Source: an uncultured Acetatifactor sp. (GTDB taxonomy: Bacteria > Bacillota > Clostridia > Lachnospirales > Lachnospiraceae). From it: a stretch of DNA of 20,866 bases. Each line of letters opens with the position of its first letter. Position 1 is the first letter of the stretch. Made by a program: the position numbers and the translations under genes. Positions 13,825 to 20,843 of the stretch are shown piece after piece. The notes under the pieces are model-generated. The model was not told where the DNA came from. It made no database searches and worked only from the letters and a program-made list of their open reading frames with translations. The stretch covers positions 1-20,866 of the forward strand of contig CAJTKW010000068.1 in NCBI GenBank assembly GCA_910577035.1. Direction: 5' to 3'.

Positions 13825-15729
13825 ATGGATACGAATTGGGAAACGTGTGGAAAGGATGCCAGGTTATCGGTGCCCATCCCCCAATGTGAAGCATGTGAAT
13901 ACAATAAAGACGGCAATCCGTTGCTTTGCAGGTGCATAGACATCGAGTTGAAAGCCCTGGAAGCTGAAGGTCAGGCGGAATCCGGAAGGCAGGCGGAGCC
14001 GGAAGAGCGGTCAGAGTCCGGGAGGCAGGCGGGGCCGGAAGGGCGGTCAGAGTCCGGGAGGCAGGCGGAGCCGGAAGGGCAGGCCGAAGCCGCAGGCAGA
14101 AGGAGGGCCGGGGGCGCTGGGGAGGCCGGTAAGGCCGCCAGGAATAAGGGGAGAAATGTTGTGGCTGCATATTTCTTAGACAGCCGCAGATGGATTTGCC
14201 ATTGTATCGTTGCGGCATTGCTGGTGGGATGTGGCGCATACTGGTTACGCTGTCAGCCCAGATTCCATGATCTGACAGTGGAGCTGGGGACGGAATCCGT
14301 CAGCGTTGAAGCCTTTATGACAGAATTTGCGGACGTGCGGAATGCAGGTATCGTAACAGATCTTTCTACCGTAAATATCGGTGGAGTGGGAAGTACTTTA
14401 CTGACGATGAGAAGCGGCCGTAAGGACGAGACGGTTACATTGACTATAGAGGACACCACGCCTCCGCAAGTGGAGTTCGTTTCCTGTTTACGGAAAACGC
14501 CGGATTATGTACCGGATCCCTGTGACTTTGTGGCGTCTTGTTATGACCTGTCGGAGGTGGAGGTCCGCTTTGGGGATCCTGTATTGATTCCGCTGAATTA
14601 TGAAGACCAGAAGGTTACCGTGGTGGTGGAGGATGTTTATGGAAATGCCGTATCCGGGATATGTACACTTTCCATTGTCTGGATGAAAAGCGAATATACA
14701 ATGGAGCTGGGAGAGACCTTAAGAAAAGAGGATTTGCTCTATAATCCGGATCGGGACTGCAGCAGGATCAGACAGGAAGAGATAGATCTTATCAATGAAT
14801 CCGGGGCAGGAGAGTATATGGTTTCCAGTTCTGTGGATGAATGTGCCTGTCGGGTCCTGGTTGTGGATACCACGCCGCCGGAACTGGTATTAACGGATGT
14901 ATCCGTTTTTGAGGGGGAGGAGGTTACGGTTGACAGTTTTGTCATATCCTGCTTTGATGTATCCGGAGAGGCGGAAATACGTTTTGTGACGGAGCCGGAT
15001 GTCAATACCCTGGGGGTGCAGACGATAACAATTGAAGCCACGGATGTCAACGGCAATACTGCCACGGCTTCAGCCAAGCTGGCTGTAGGGCAGGACAAGA
15101 ATCCGCCGGTCATCAAGGGACTTACCACTTTAAGAGTGGAGAAAAGATCAACTCCCGACTATCTGTCAGGTGTCAGCGCAGCGGATGAGGAAGACGGGGT
15201 CTGTGAGGTAACCTGTGATGCCAGAGGAGTAAACCTTAACGTCGCCGGAACTTATTATGTCACTTACATGTCCAAGGACAAGTATGGGAATATGGCCAGG
15301 AGGAAAAGGACTGTAGTGGTGGAGCATGACCAGGAGGATACGGATGCGCTGGCAGATTCCATTGCGGCGGGACTCGGCAATGACCCGGAAGTAATCAGGG
15401 ACTATGTCCGGGATACTATCAGGTACAGCCACAACTCCGGGGGAAAGGATCCGGTATGGTACGGGTTTACCAACAAGGCGGGAGACTGCCTGGTCCATGC
15501 CCTCTGCCTGCAGAGCCTGCTGACAAGGAAACATTACGAAACGCAGCTGATCTGGGTAACCGATCAGTCACATTACTGGCTGGTGATTAAGCTGGACGGG
15601 GTATGGCGCCATATCGACGCGACACCGGGCAGCCGGCATACGAAGTACAGCCTGATGACGGACGAACAGAGATATTCCATACTACAGGGAAGGGATTGGG
15701 ATCGTTCCGCCTGGCCGGCCTGTGAGTAG
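13825..15729 (+). CDS. Membrane-anchored Ig-like/transglutaminase-domain surface protein
   Basis: This 634-residue protein has a Cys-rich N-terminus (Cys8, Cys21, Cys24, Cys35, Cys37) that may bind metal on the cytosolic side. A charged three-copy 12-residue repeat follows at about 50-85, then one membrane helix at about 123-141. An extracellular stalk of several Ig-like (DUF5011/HYR-like) modules is marked by repeated DTTPP or KNPPV boundaries. The C-terminal transglutaminase-like domain has a complete Cys555 (GDCLVH), His583 (SHYWLV), Asp598 (RHIDATPG) triad. It may act as a protease, crosslinker or amidase at the surface. The ATG at 13825 has only a weak GGAAAAG site. The 97-base gap before it holds no clear signal, and an MBOAT gene follows 39 bases later. 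Confidence 0.85.
   Translation: MDTNWETCGKDARLSVPIPQCEACEYNKDGNPLLCRCIDIELKALEAEGQAESGRQAEPEERSESGRQAGPEGRSESGRQAEPEGQAEAAGRRRAGGAGEAGKAARNKGRNVVAAYFLDSRRWICHCIVAALLVGCGAYWLRCQPRFHDLTVELGTESVSVEAFMTEFADVRNAGIVTDLSTVNIGGVGSTLLTMRSGRKDETVTLTIEDTTPPQVEFVSCLRKTPDYVPDPCDFVASCYDLSEVEVRFGDPVLIPLNYEDQKVTVVVEDVYGNAVSGICTLSIVWMKSEYTMELGETLRKEDLLYNPDRDCSRIRQEEIDLINESGAGEYMVSSSVDECACRVLVVDTTPPELVLTDVSVFEGEEVTVDSFVISCFDVSGEAEIRFVTEPDVNTLGVQTITIEATDVNGNTATASAKLAVGQDKNPPVIKGLTTLRVEKRSTPDYLSGVSAADEEDGVCEVTCDARGVNLNVAGTYYVTYMSKDKYGNMARRKRTVVVEHDQEDTDALADSIAAGLGNDPEVIRDYVRDTIRYSHNSGGKDPVWYGFTNKAGDCLVHALCLQSLLTRKHYETQLIWVTDQSHYWLVIKLDGVWRHIDATPGSRHTKYSLMTDEQRYSILQGRDWDRSAWPACE
13972..14079 (+). repeat. Three tandem 36-bp (12-codon) repeats within the transglutaminase gene
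   Basis: Copies at 13972-14007, 14008-14043 and 14044-14079 encode (Q/R)(A/S)ESGRQAxPE(E/G). The last two are almost identical in DNA, which points to recent duplication. The repeat lies on the N-terminal side of the membrane helix, predicted to be cytosolic. Confidence 0.85.
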
Positions 15730-15768
15730 CTAAGATAAATCATATTGCGATGATACAGGATAAATGTC

Positions 15769-17028
15769 ATGATGATAAATTTACTTCTTTTTGCCGCGGG
15801 CTTAGGCGTTTACGCCGGGTACGGCATATCGATGGTATATCTGCTGGCTGTGACCCTGGCGGGCTATCTGGCAGGGCGGCTGATTCCAAGGCACCATTCG
15901 GTCATGTGGATCAGTGTGGTTCTGCAGGTATTGGTGCTGCTTCTGCTGCGGGTGCGCAATTGGCTGCCCTGGCCGCCGGTGGTTGCCCCCATTGGTATTT
16001 CCTATTTTACGCTGCAGATCATAGCTTATCATGTGGATTTATACCGGGGTAAATATGAGCCGGAGAAAAATCTGCTTACGTTTGGCCTGTTCGTCACTTA
16101 TCTGCCCCATCTTTTCATGGGGCCCATCGAGCCATATGCCGGAATGCGTGCCGCGCTGGAGGAAAGGAAGATCAGCGGGGACTCCTTTTTGAAGGGCGCT
16201 GTCCGCAGTCTGTGGGGCCTGTTTAAGAAGCTGGTGATTGCTGCCAGAACCGGCGTGATCGTGTCTGCCATTTCCGGGGAGCCGGAGCGGTTCCAGGGTG
16301 CCTTTGCCTTGGCGGCAATGCTGCTGTATGCGGTTCAGTTATATGCGGATTTTTCCGGAGGGATGGATATTGTCCTTGGAGTGTCCCGGATGCTGGGGAT
16401 CCGGATGAGCGAAAATTTTGACGCCCCCTATCTGGCCCAGTCGGTCCGGGAATTTTGGCGCCGCTGGCATATCACTCTGGGGGATTGGCTTCGGGAATAT
16501 GTGTATATTCCCCTGGGGGGCAGCCGCAGGGGGAAACGGCGAAGGTTTTTGAATACCATGGTGACGTTCCTGGTCTCCGGGATCTGGCATGGCGGCAAGT
16601 ATTTGCTTTGGGGGCTGCTGCATGGTTTCTTTGTATTTTTGGGGGAGAAATTCCGGATAGGGAGCAAGACGCTGAACCGTATCGGCACGTTCCTGGTGGT
16701 CAGCTTTTTGTGGTCTTTCTTCATCTGGCCGGACACGGCAACCGTACTGAGGATGGCGGGCTCCGTATTTACTGTCTTTAATTACGATGTGCTCCTTGCC
16801 GGAATCGGCGGGATGGGGCTTTCCGGGGGAGATTGGATTGTCCTGGGAGCTGCCTGTCTGCTGCTGTGGATGTATGACTGGAAAAGCAGGGCTCTGAAAG
16901 CAAGGTTCTGTGCGTTCCCAACTGCGGCAAGGGTGGGGGTGATCGGCCTGCTGGCGCTTACAGTCCTTACCTTCGGCAGGTATGGGATTGGCTTTACGGC
17001 GTCGGAATTTATATACAGCGGGTTTTAG
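15769..17028 (+). CDS. MBOAT family O-acyltransferase (DltB/AlgI-like)
   Basis: This 419-residue polytopic membrane protein of the MBOAT superfamily, like DltB, AlgI and PatA, passes acyl groups across the membrane to surface polymers. Family marks are APIGISYFTLQIIAYHVDLYRG, an FMGPIEPY segment, and the conserved NFDAPYLAQSVREFWRRWHI stretch followed by LREYVYIPLGGSR. The invariant His274 is in SGIWHGG, with His285 (LLHG) eleven residues later. The acceptor polymer is unknown. Two consecutive ATG codons (15769, 15772) follow an AGGA at 15757-15760. The adjacent SGNH gene is the expected extracytoplasmic partner, as in DltB/DltD and PatA/PatB pairs. No dltA or dltC is seen, so D-alanylation is not specifically supported. 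Confidence 0.92.
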   Translation: MMINLLLFAAGLGVYAGYGISMVYLLAVTLAGYLAGRLIPRHHSVMWISVVLQVLVLLLLRVRNWLPWPPVVAPIGISYFTLQIIAYHVDLYRGKYEPEKNLLTFGLFVTYLPHLFMGPIEPYAGMRAALEERKISGDSFLKGAVRSLWGLFKKLVIAARTGVIVSAISGEPERFQGAFALAAMLLYAVQLYADFSGGMDIVLGVSRMLGIRMSENFDAPYLAQSVREFWRRWHITLGDWLREYVYIPLGGSRRGKRRRFLNTMVTFLVSGIWHGGKYLLWGLLHGFFVFLGEKFRIGSKTLNRIGTFLVVSFLWSFFIWPDTATVLRMAGSVFTVFNYDVLLAGIGGMGLSGGDWIVLGAACLLLWMYDWKSRALKARFCAFPTAARVGVIGLLALTVLTFGRYGIGFTASEFIYSGF

Positions 17029-17056
17029 TCTTCCCGGCGCGAACTTTGCGCTTTGG

Positions 17057-17109
17057 TTTCACTGATTGTTTGTGTCGGCTGCGCCGGCATGTTTGGAAGT
17101 GTGAGGAGG
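17057..17109 (+). repeat. Dispersed hairpin repeat, copy B (one hairpin)
   Basis: TTTCACTGATTGTTTGTGTC on the left and GGCATGTTTGGAAGTGTGAG on the right match the flanks of copy A (10356-10420). Between them is a single TGTCGGC/GCCGGCA hairpin with a TGC loop (17073-17089). The right end runs into GAGGAGG, the ribosome binding site of the following SGNH gene, so the repeat may affect translation initiation. Confidence 0.65.
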
Positions 17110-17112
17110 CAG

Positions 17113-18276
17113 ATGAGGAAGAAAAGGGGTAAAGCAATTCTGTCCACAGGGGCGGTTCTGGTCCTTTTTTGTATCGCGCTGCTGTTGATTTCCAGGCTTC
17201 TAGAGCCGAAATATATGACGGAACTGGAAGAGGGCAGTTTCATCTCCCAGTACTACCGGGAAGCAGGAGGACATGATGTCATATTCCTGGGAGACTGTGA
17301 GGTATATGCGAATTTTTCTCCCCTGGAGCTGTACCGGGACTACGGTATCACGGCTTATATCCGGGGAACGCCCCAGCAGCTTGTGTGGATGAGCTATTAT
17401 GTGGCGGAGGAAACCTTTCGCTATGAGACGCCCCGGGTACTTGTGTTCAATGTGAATGCCCTGCGTTACTCGGAACCGGTCAGCGAGGCCTATAACCGTC
17501 TGACCATAGACAAAATGCGCTGGTCCGGCAGCAAGGTGGGGATAATTCTGGCATCCATGACGGAGGAGGAACAGTTTTTATCCTATGTGTTTCCCATCCT
17601 TCGCTACCATTCCCGTTTTGATCGGCTGACCCGGGAGGACTTTGCTTATTTCGTCGGGGGTAAGGAGAATTTCTTTAACGGCTTCCAGCTTCATACGGAG
17701 GTGGTGCCTGCAGGAACGCTTCCAGTGAAAAAGGTGCTGCCCGATTACCGGTTTGAGGAGATCTGCTGCCAATATCTGGATAAGCTTCGTCTGCTGTGTG
17801 AGGAAAAGGGGACGGACCTGGTGCTGGTCAAAGCGCCCAGCCTTTACCCCTACTGGTATGAGGAATACGATGCACAGATAAAAGAATATGCTGCAGAATA
17901 CGGGCTTTCGTATTATAATTTTGTGGAGCGGTCTGAGGACATCGGGCTGGACTTTTCGAAGGATACCTATGACGGCGGGTATCACCTGAATCTGTCAGGA
18001 GCTGTCAAGCTGTCCCGGTATTTTGGGAATATCCTGGCGGAGGAATACGGGCTGGCGGATCACCGGGAAGACCCGGAGCTTGCGGCAGTCTATGACAAAA
18101 AGCTGCAGAAGTACGATGACATAATTGAAGAAAGGCTGAGGGAACAAGAGGATGAAGCGGATAGGCAGGGTACTGTTGATAGGGGGATTACTGGCGGTAT
18201 TAACGGCCTGCGGCCAGGAAGCGGAGCTGGCGCAGAATATCAATATCGGTGCCGGCAGCCCGGAGTTTGCCGGTGA
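17113..18276 (+). CDS. Membrane-anchored SGNH-like protein (acyl-transfer partner of the MBOAT)
   Basis: This protein of 387 residues as read has an N-terminal anchor helix (about 8-27) and an extracytoplasmic SGNH/GDSL-like domain. Block I reads FLGDCEVYANFSP, so Cys62 stands where the Ser nucleophile is expected. The C-terminal block YDGGYHLNLSG supplies Asp287 and His291. I recall close clostridial relatives with the same GDCE motif. It probably receives or hands on acyl groups from the MBOAT encoded 84 bases upstream, as DltD or PatB do. The ATG at 17113 has GAGGAGG only three bases upstream; the frame is open further but runs through repeat B. The last 41 residues overlap the lipoprotein gene and are low-complexity, so the true end may be the ATGA at 18152-18155. 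Confidence 0.82.
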   Translation: MRKKRGKAILSTGAVLVLFCIALLLISRLLEPKYMTELEEGSFISQYYREAGGHDVIFLGDCEVYANFSPLELYRDYGITAYIRGTPQQLVWMSYYVAEETFRYETPRVLVFNVNALRYSEPVSEAYNRLTIDKMRWSGSKVGIILASMTEEEQFLSYVFPILRYHSRFDRLTREDFAYFVGGKENFFNGFQLHTEVVPAGTLPVKKVLPDYRFEEICCQYLDKLRLLCEEKGTDLVLVKAPSLYPYWYEEYDAQIKEYAAEYGLSYYNFVERSEDIGLDFSKDTYDGGYHLNLSGAVKLSRYFGNILAEEYGLADHREDPELAAVYDKKLQKYDDIIEERLREQEDEADRQGTVDRGITGGINGLRPGSGAGAEYQYRCRQPGVCR

Positions 18277-18769
18277 GGACGACAGAGAGGGCGGCGAAGA
18301 AACCGGAGGCGGTGTGGAAACCGGAGGCGGCGGACAGGAGGCAGCGCTGTCAGATCAGAAGGGATCCGGGGCGGAAGAAGATAGGTTTGGTTTTTTATAT
18401 GAGGGAGTTACCCTGATTCCGGGAGAGGTTTTTGAGAGCTCCATGCTGGGGGGCTGCAGCGGGGTTTCGGAGGTTCCCAGCTGTGCCTTTGACGGAAATG
18501 ACCGTGTCTATAATTATGGGGCGTTTGAATTGACTACCTATGGGGGGGAGGAGGATGAGAGGGTTTATTCGGTCTATTTTATAGATTCCAATCTGCCGAC
18601 CACGGAAGGGCTGTGCCTTGGGGACCGTGTGGAGGATATGAAATCCCTCTATGGGGAGGAGTATGCGGCAGAAGGGGCAGCCTATACTTATACAAGAGGG
18701 GAGACCCTTTTGACCGTAATTACCAGAGATGATATTGTGGTCAGTATTGAATATCGCTTGGACCGGTAG
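18152..18769 (+). CDS. Lipoprotein of unknown function
   Basis: This 205-residue exported protein has a clear lipoprotein signal peptide: MKRIGR, a hydrophobic stretch, then the lipobox Leu-Thr-Ala-Cys20. Signal peptidase II should cleave before Cys20, leaving a diacylglyceryl anchor. A Gly/Glu-rich linker covers about residues 27-70. The folded part follows, with FLYEGVTLIPGEVF, SCAFDGNDRVYNYGAFELTTY and a DSNLPTTEGLCLGDRVEDM-type ending. I associate this pattern with a lachnospiral lipoprotein family of unknown role. The start at 18152 has GAGGGA at 18138-18143. It lies 125 bases inside the SGNH frame as read, which is unusual. As last gene of the envelope run it may be an accessory or substrate-binding factor. 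Confidence 0.85.
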   Translation: MKRIGRVLLIGGLLAVLTACGQEAELAQNINIGAGSPEFAGEDDREGGEETGGGVETGGGGQEAALSDQKGSGAEEDRFGFLYEGVTLIPGEVFESSMLGGCSGVSEVPSCAFDGNDRVYNYGAFELTTYGGEEDERVYSVYFIDSNLPTTEGLCLGDRVEDMKSLYGEEYAAEGAAYTYTRGETLLTVITRDDIVVSIEYRLDR

Positions 18770-18830
18770 GCATGGCGGTGTGCAGTCTGCGGGGAGTGCT
18801 GCTATTTGCGGGGTGTGGAGAGAAGAATGA

Positions 18831-18959
18831 ATTATTGGGATACTGTTTCGCTATTATTCTGAAGAAGAGATTCAAAAGGCCTTTCGGCAGTATGAAATAC
18901 TTGCGCTGGAAACAGACGGACGGGGCAGCCGGCATGTGGTTGTGAGATTTCGTCCGTAG
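18831..18959 (+). pseudogene. Possible C-terminal remnant of a SAM-dependent methyltransferase
   Basis: After a TGA at 18828 the frame reads IIGILFRYYSEEEIQKAF, then RQYEILALETDGRG and VVVRF before a TAG at 18957. The YYSEEE-x5-F-x-x-YEIL pattern resembles the last helix and strands of class I methyltransferases, without any SAM-binding part. There is no good start codon. An overlapping 57-codon frame from an ATG at 18772 to 18945 (containing LLFAGCGEKN) is an alternative reading of the same DNA. Both are weak. Apart from this, the stretch 18770-18990 shows no gene. Confidence 0.35.
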
Positions 18960-18990
18960 CAGCAACGGGAATGATAAGGGGAAATGAAAC

Positions 18991-19476
18991 ATGTCGCTGA
19001 CGAATCATGAGTATGTCTTTGTGTCCGGGGAGAGTGATTTTTACAGAATCCATAAAACCATTTTTGCCAATATTCAAAATGCCGTTATTGAGCAGGTGTA
19101 TGCTGTTTGGGATTGTATCGATAACAGATGGTTTGCCGAAGCCCCAATGCTGGTTAAAACTTCGGCTGGTATCTTATCTGTCACGGTAAGATCCGACAGT
19201 TATATTGCAATCGGGTGGAATGATATTCTTTTGTCTGAAAAGCCAAAATGGTATGACGACACACAAGGCCAGGAAATTGCCGGTCTTGATTGGGTTGAAG
19301 ATTTGGAATGGAGAGAATACAGTAAAGTCCGTCAGATTTGCAACGAGCAAATCGAGAGTATTTTATTTCATCCCTGCAGCGAAGACCGGGGAGTTGGAAT
19401 CGGCTTCAGATGCAGGTCCGAAAAATGCTTATGGATATACGATGCAGGAGATATTATTTCCGCATTCCTGACTTAA
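18991..19476 (+). CDS. Hypothetical protein, 161 residues
   Basis: I do not recognise this family. The protein is soluble, acidic and rich in Trp and Ile. Its predicted strands alternate with short helices (for example VYAVWDCIDNRWF, ILSVTVRSDSYIAIGW and KCLWIYDAGDIIS), and it has no signal peptide or membrane segment. The composition is similar to small immunity-type or SUKH-like proteins, but no diagnostic motif is visible, so no function is claimed. The ATG at 18991 follows an AAGGGGA site (about 18976-18982) with good spacing. Its 3' end overlaps the end of the convergent YcaQ-like gene by 23 bases, so no terminator separates them. It may be orphaned, as a decayed gene lies upstream. Confidence 0.65.
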   Translation: MSLTNHEYVFVSGESDFYRIHKTIFANIQNAVIEQVYAVWDCIDNRWFAEAPMLVKTSAGILSVTVRSDSYIAIGWNDILLSEKPKWYDDTQGQEIAGLDWVEDLEWREYSKVRQICNEQIESILFHPCSEDRGVGIGFRCRSEKCLWIYDAGDIISAFLT

Positions 19477-20650
19477 TCATATTTTCGGGGGAATTTTCCA
19501 CCTGAAGAAATTCTGCAAAACGTTCCATTTCTTTTGCAATGATTTCTCTCAGGTTGTCATTTGGTTTCACTTCCGGTTCCCACCACCAGTTTTGAATCAC
19601 AAATTGTTTGGCCTTACGGACCGGCTCCGCCTCGAACCTGGCCACAAATCGTCCGTTATAAAGGACGGGAAGGACGTAATAACCGAATTTCCTTTTGGCT
19701 GCAGGAGTATAAACTTCCCAGCGATAGGTAAAGTCAAACAGCTTTTCCAGCATCTGCCTGTCCCACATCATATTATCCAGCGGCGCAAGGAATCTGGCAT
19801 AGCCGTCTGTGGGCCGGGTATTAAGGTATTCTGAGAAGTCTCCCGAAGCATAAAAAGGTTCGTCGATCCCTTCCGCCTGGATTTCCTGGATTCTGCCTTT
19901 TTCAACCAGCGTTCGCAGGATGGTGCTGCGGAGCTCATTTTCGCTTAAGAAACGTCCCTGCCACGCGCCGCCTGTCTTATTCCACAGCAGGCCCACACTC
20001 TGGATTCTCCGCTCAAGATACCATTCCAGAAATTCTTCCAGGGTCAGATCCGGACCACAGGAAAGATCTGTGCTGTCCAGCACACGCTCCGTCAGGTCAA
20101 AATATTTCTGCGTTCCCCGCTTGTCGGCCACGGTGAGAACACCGGTATGATACAGATAATCCAGGGCGGCGCTGGACAGTTTCCTGTGTCCCCAGCGGCT
20201 TTCCCGGACCTCGCCGATGGAAATATCTTTTGTGCTTGTTTTGCCGTGCTTTTCCACAAAATCCCTGACATCGTCCAAAATATCCAGTACCCCCAGCTGA
20301 TTGCGGTAACGCAAAGTTGGGGCTGCATGTTTGGGATATTCATTGCGCACAAATTGAAAACGGTTGAAATCTCCGGCTTCATAAATACACATTTCCTTGT
20401 CAAATCCGTCAACCAGTTTATGCTCCCGGTATAACAGCTCGTAAAGCATGGATTCCCTGTAATCCTTTACCCTGGCCTGCAATACCAGGTCGGCGTTTCT
20501 GGCCAGCACATTTAAAGGATCGTATTGAATGCTGTGGATCCGTGCCATGATCTTCTCCACACCTGCTTTCCCGCACAATGCCTCGGCACCGTCCAGATTG
20601 TGATACCGGCACAGCATCTGCCGTACCTCTTCCTTTGAATATGTGTTCAT
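19454..20650 (-). CDS. YcaQ/AlkZ-like winged-helix DNA glycosylase
   Basis: This 398-residue protein belongs to the HTH_42 (YcaQ/AlkZ) family of DNA glycosylases, which remove bulky or crosslinked bases. The N-terminal catalytic element Gln42-Tyr43-Asp44 (SIQYDPLNVLARNADLVL) fits the Q-aromatic-D form found in YcaQ-type enzymes; AlkZ proper has QxQ. Winged-helix and later family segments are visible: RGTQKYFDLTERVL, SYARFLAPLDNMMWDR-type (FLAPLDNMMWDRQML here), GYYVLPVLYNGRFVAR. The frame opens at 20680, but that ATG has no properly spaced site. The ATG at 20650 has GGGG about five bases upstream and gives a family-typical N-terminus. It probably acts in repair of alkylation or interstrand crosslinks. 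A promoter lies at 20768-20796. Confidence 0.88.
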   Translation of the reverse strand: MNTYSKEEVRQMLCRYHNLDGAEALCGKAGVEKIMARIHSIQYDPLNVLARNADLVLQARVKDYRESMLYELLYREHKLVDGFDKEMCIYEAGDFNRFQFVRNEYPKHAAPTLRYRNQLGVLDILDDVRDFVEKHGKTSTKDISIGEVRESRWGHRKLSSAALDYLYHTGVLTVADKRGTQKYFDLTERVLDSTDLSCGPDLTLEEFLEWYLERRIQSVGLLWNKTGGAWQGRFLSENELRSTILRTLVEKGRIQEIQAEGIDEPFYASGDFSEYLNTRPTDGYARFLAPLDNMMWDRQMLEKLFDFTYRWEVYTPAAKRKFGYYVLPVLYNGRFVARFEAEPVRKAKQFVIQNWWWEPEVKPNDNLREIIAKEMERFAEFLQVENSPENMIKSGMRK

Positions 20651-20767
20651 TCTTACCCCGCTGCCCGCTTCGGCGGACATCCTTTCAAAATCCGGAAGTC
20701 TGCTTTCGGACTTGTATTTCCGCGCGCATATTGCCTTCCGTGTTTCCGTACCAGTATTGGTGACACC

Positions 20768-20796
20768 ATTATGCCATAATTTGTTTCAATAAGCAA
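20768..20796 (-). promoter_or_regulatory. Promoter of the YcaQ-like gene
   Basis: On the minus strand TTGCTT (20791-20796) and CATAAT (20768-20773) are separated by 17 bases. This gives a leader of about 110 bases to the ATG at 20650. Confidence 0.55.
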
Positions 20797-20818
20797 TGAA
20801 AATGGGAAAATGGTTGAT

Positions 20819-20843
20819 TGACAAAGTAAACGCCACTTTGTCA
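20819..20843. promoter_or_regulatory. Probable operator: 9-bp inverted repeat overlapping a TTGACA box
   Basis: TGACAAAGT (20819-20827) and ACTTTGTCA (20835-20843) form a perfect 9-bp inverted repeat with a 7-base spacer. The left arm contains TTGACA (20818-20823), which could be a -35 box for a gene beyond the window. The layout resembles a dimeric repressor site of the TetR or MarR kind; the regulator is not in the window. Confidence 0.45.

Noticed and set aside
13972..14079. CRISPR-like array of 36-bp repeats
   Set aside because: The units are directly tandem without spacers, keep the reading frame and lie inside a gene.
13778..14239. Pro/Ala-repeat minus-strand frame
   Set aside because: It is the antisense reading of the three 36-bp repeats in the transglutaminase gene.
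15769..18276. A D-alanylation (dlt) operon
   Set aside because: MBOAT and SGNH genes are present, but no D-alanine ligase (DltA) or carrier protein (DltC) is found in the window.
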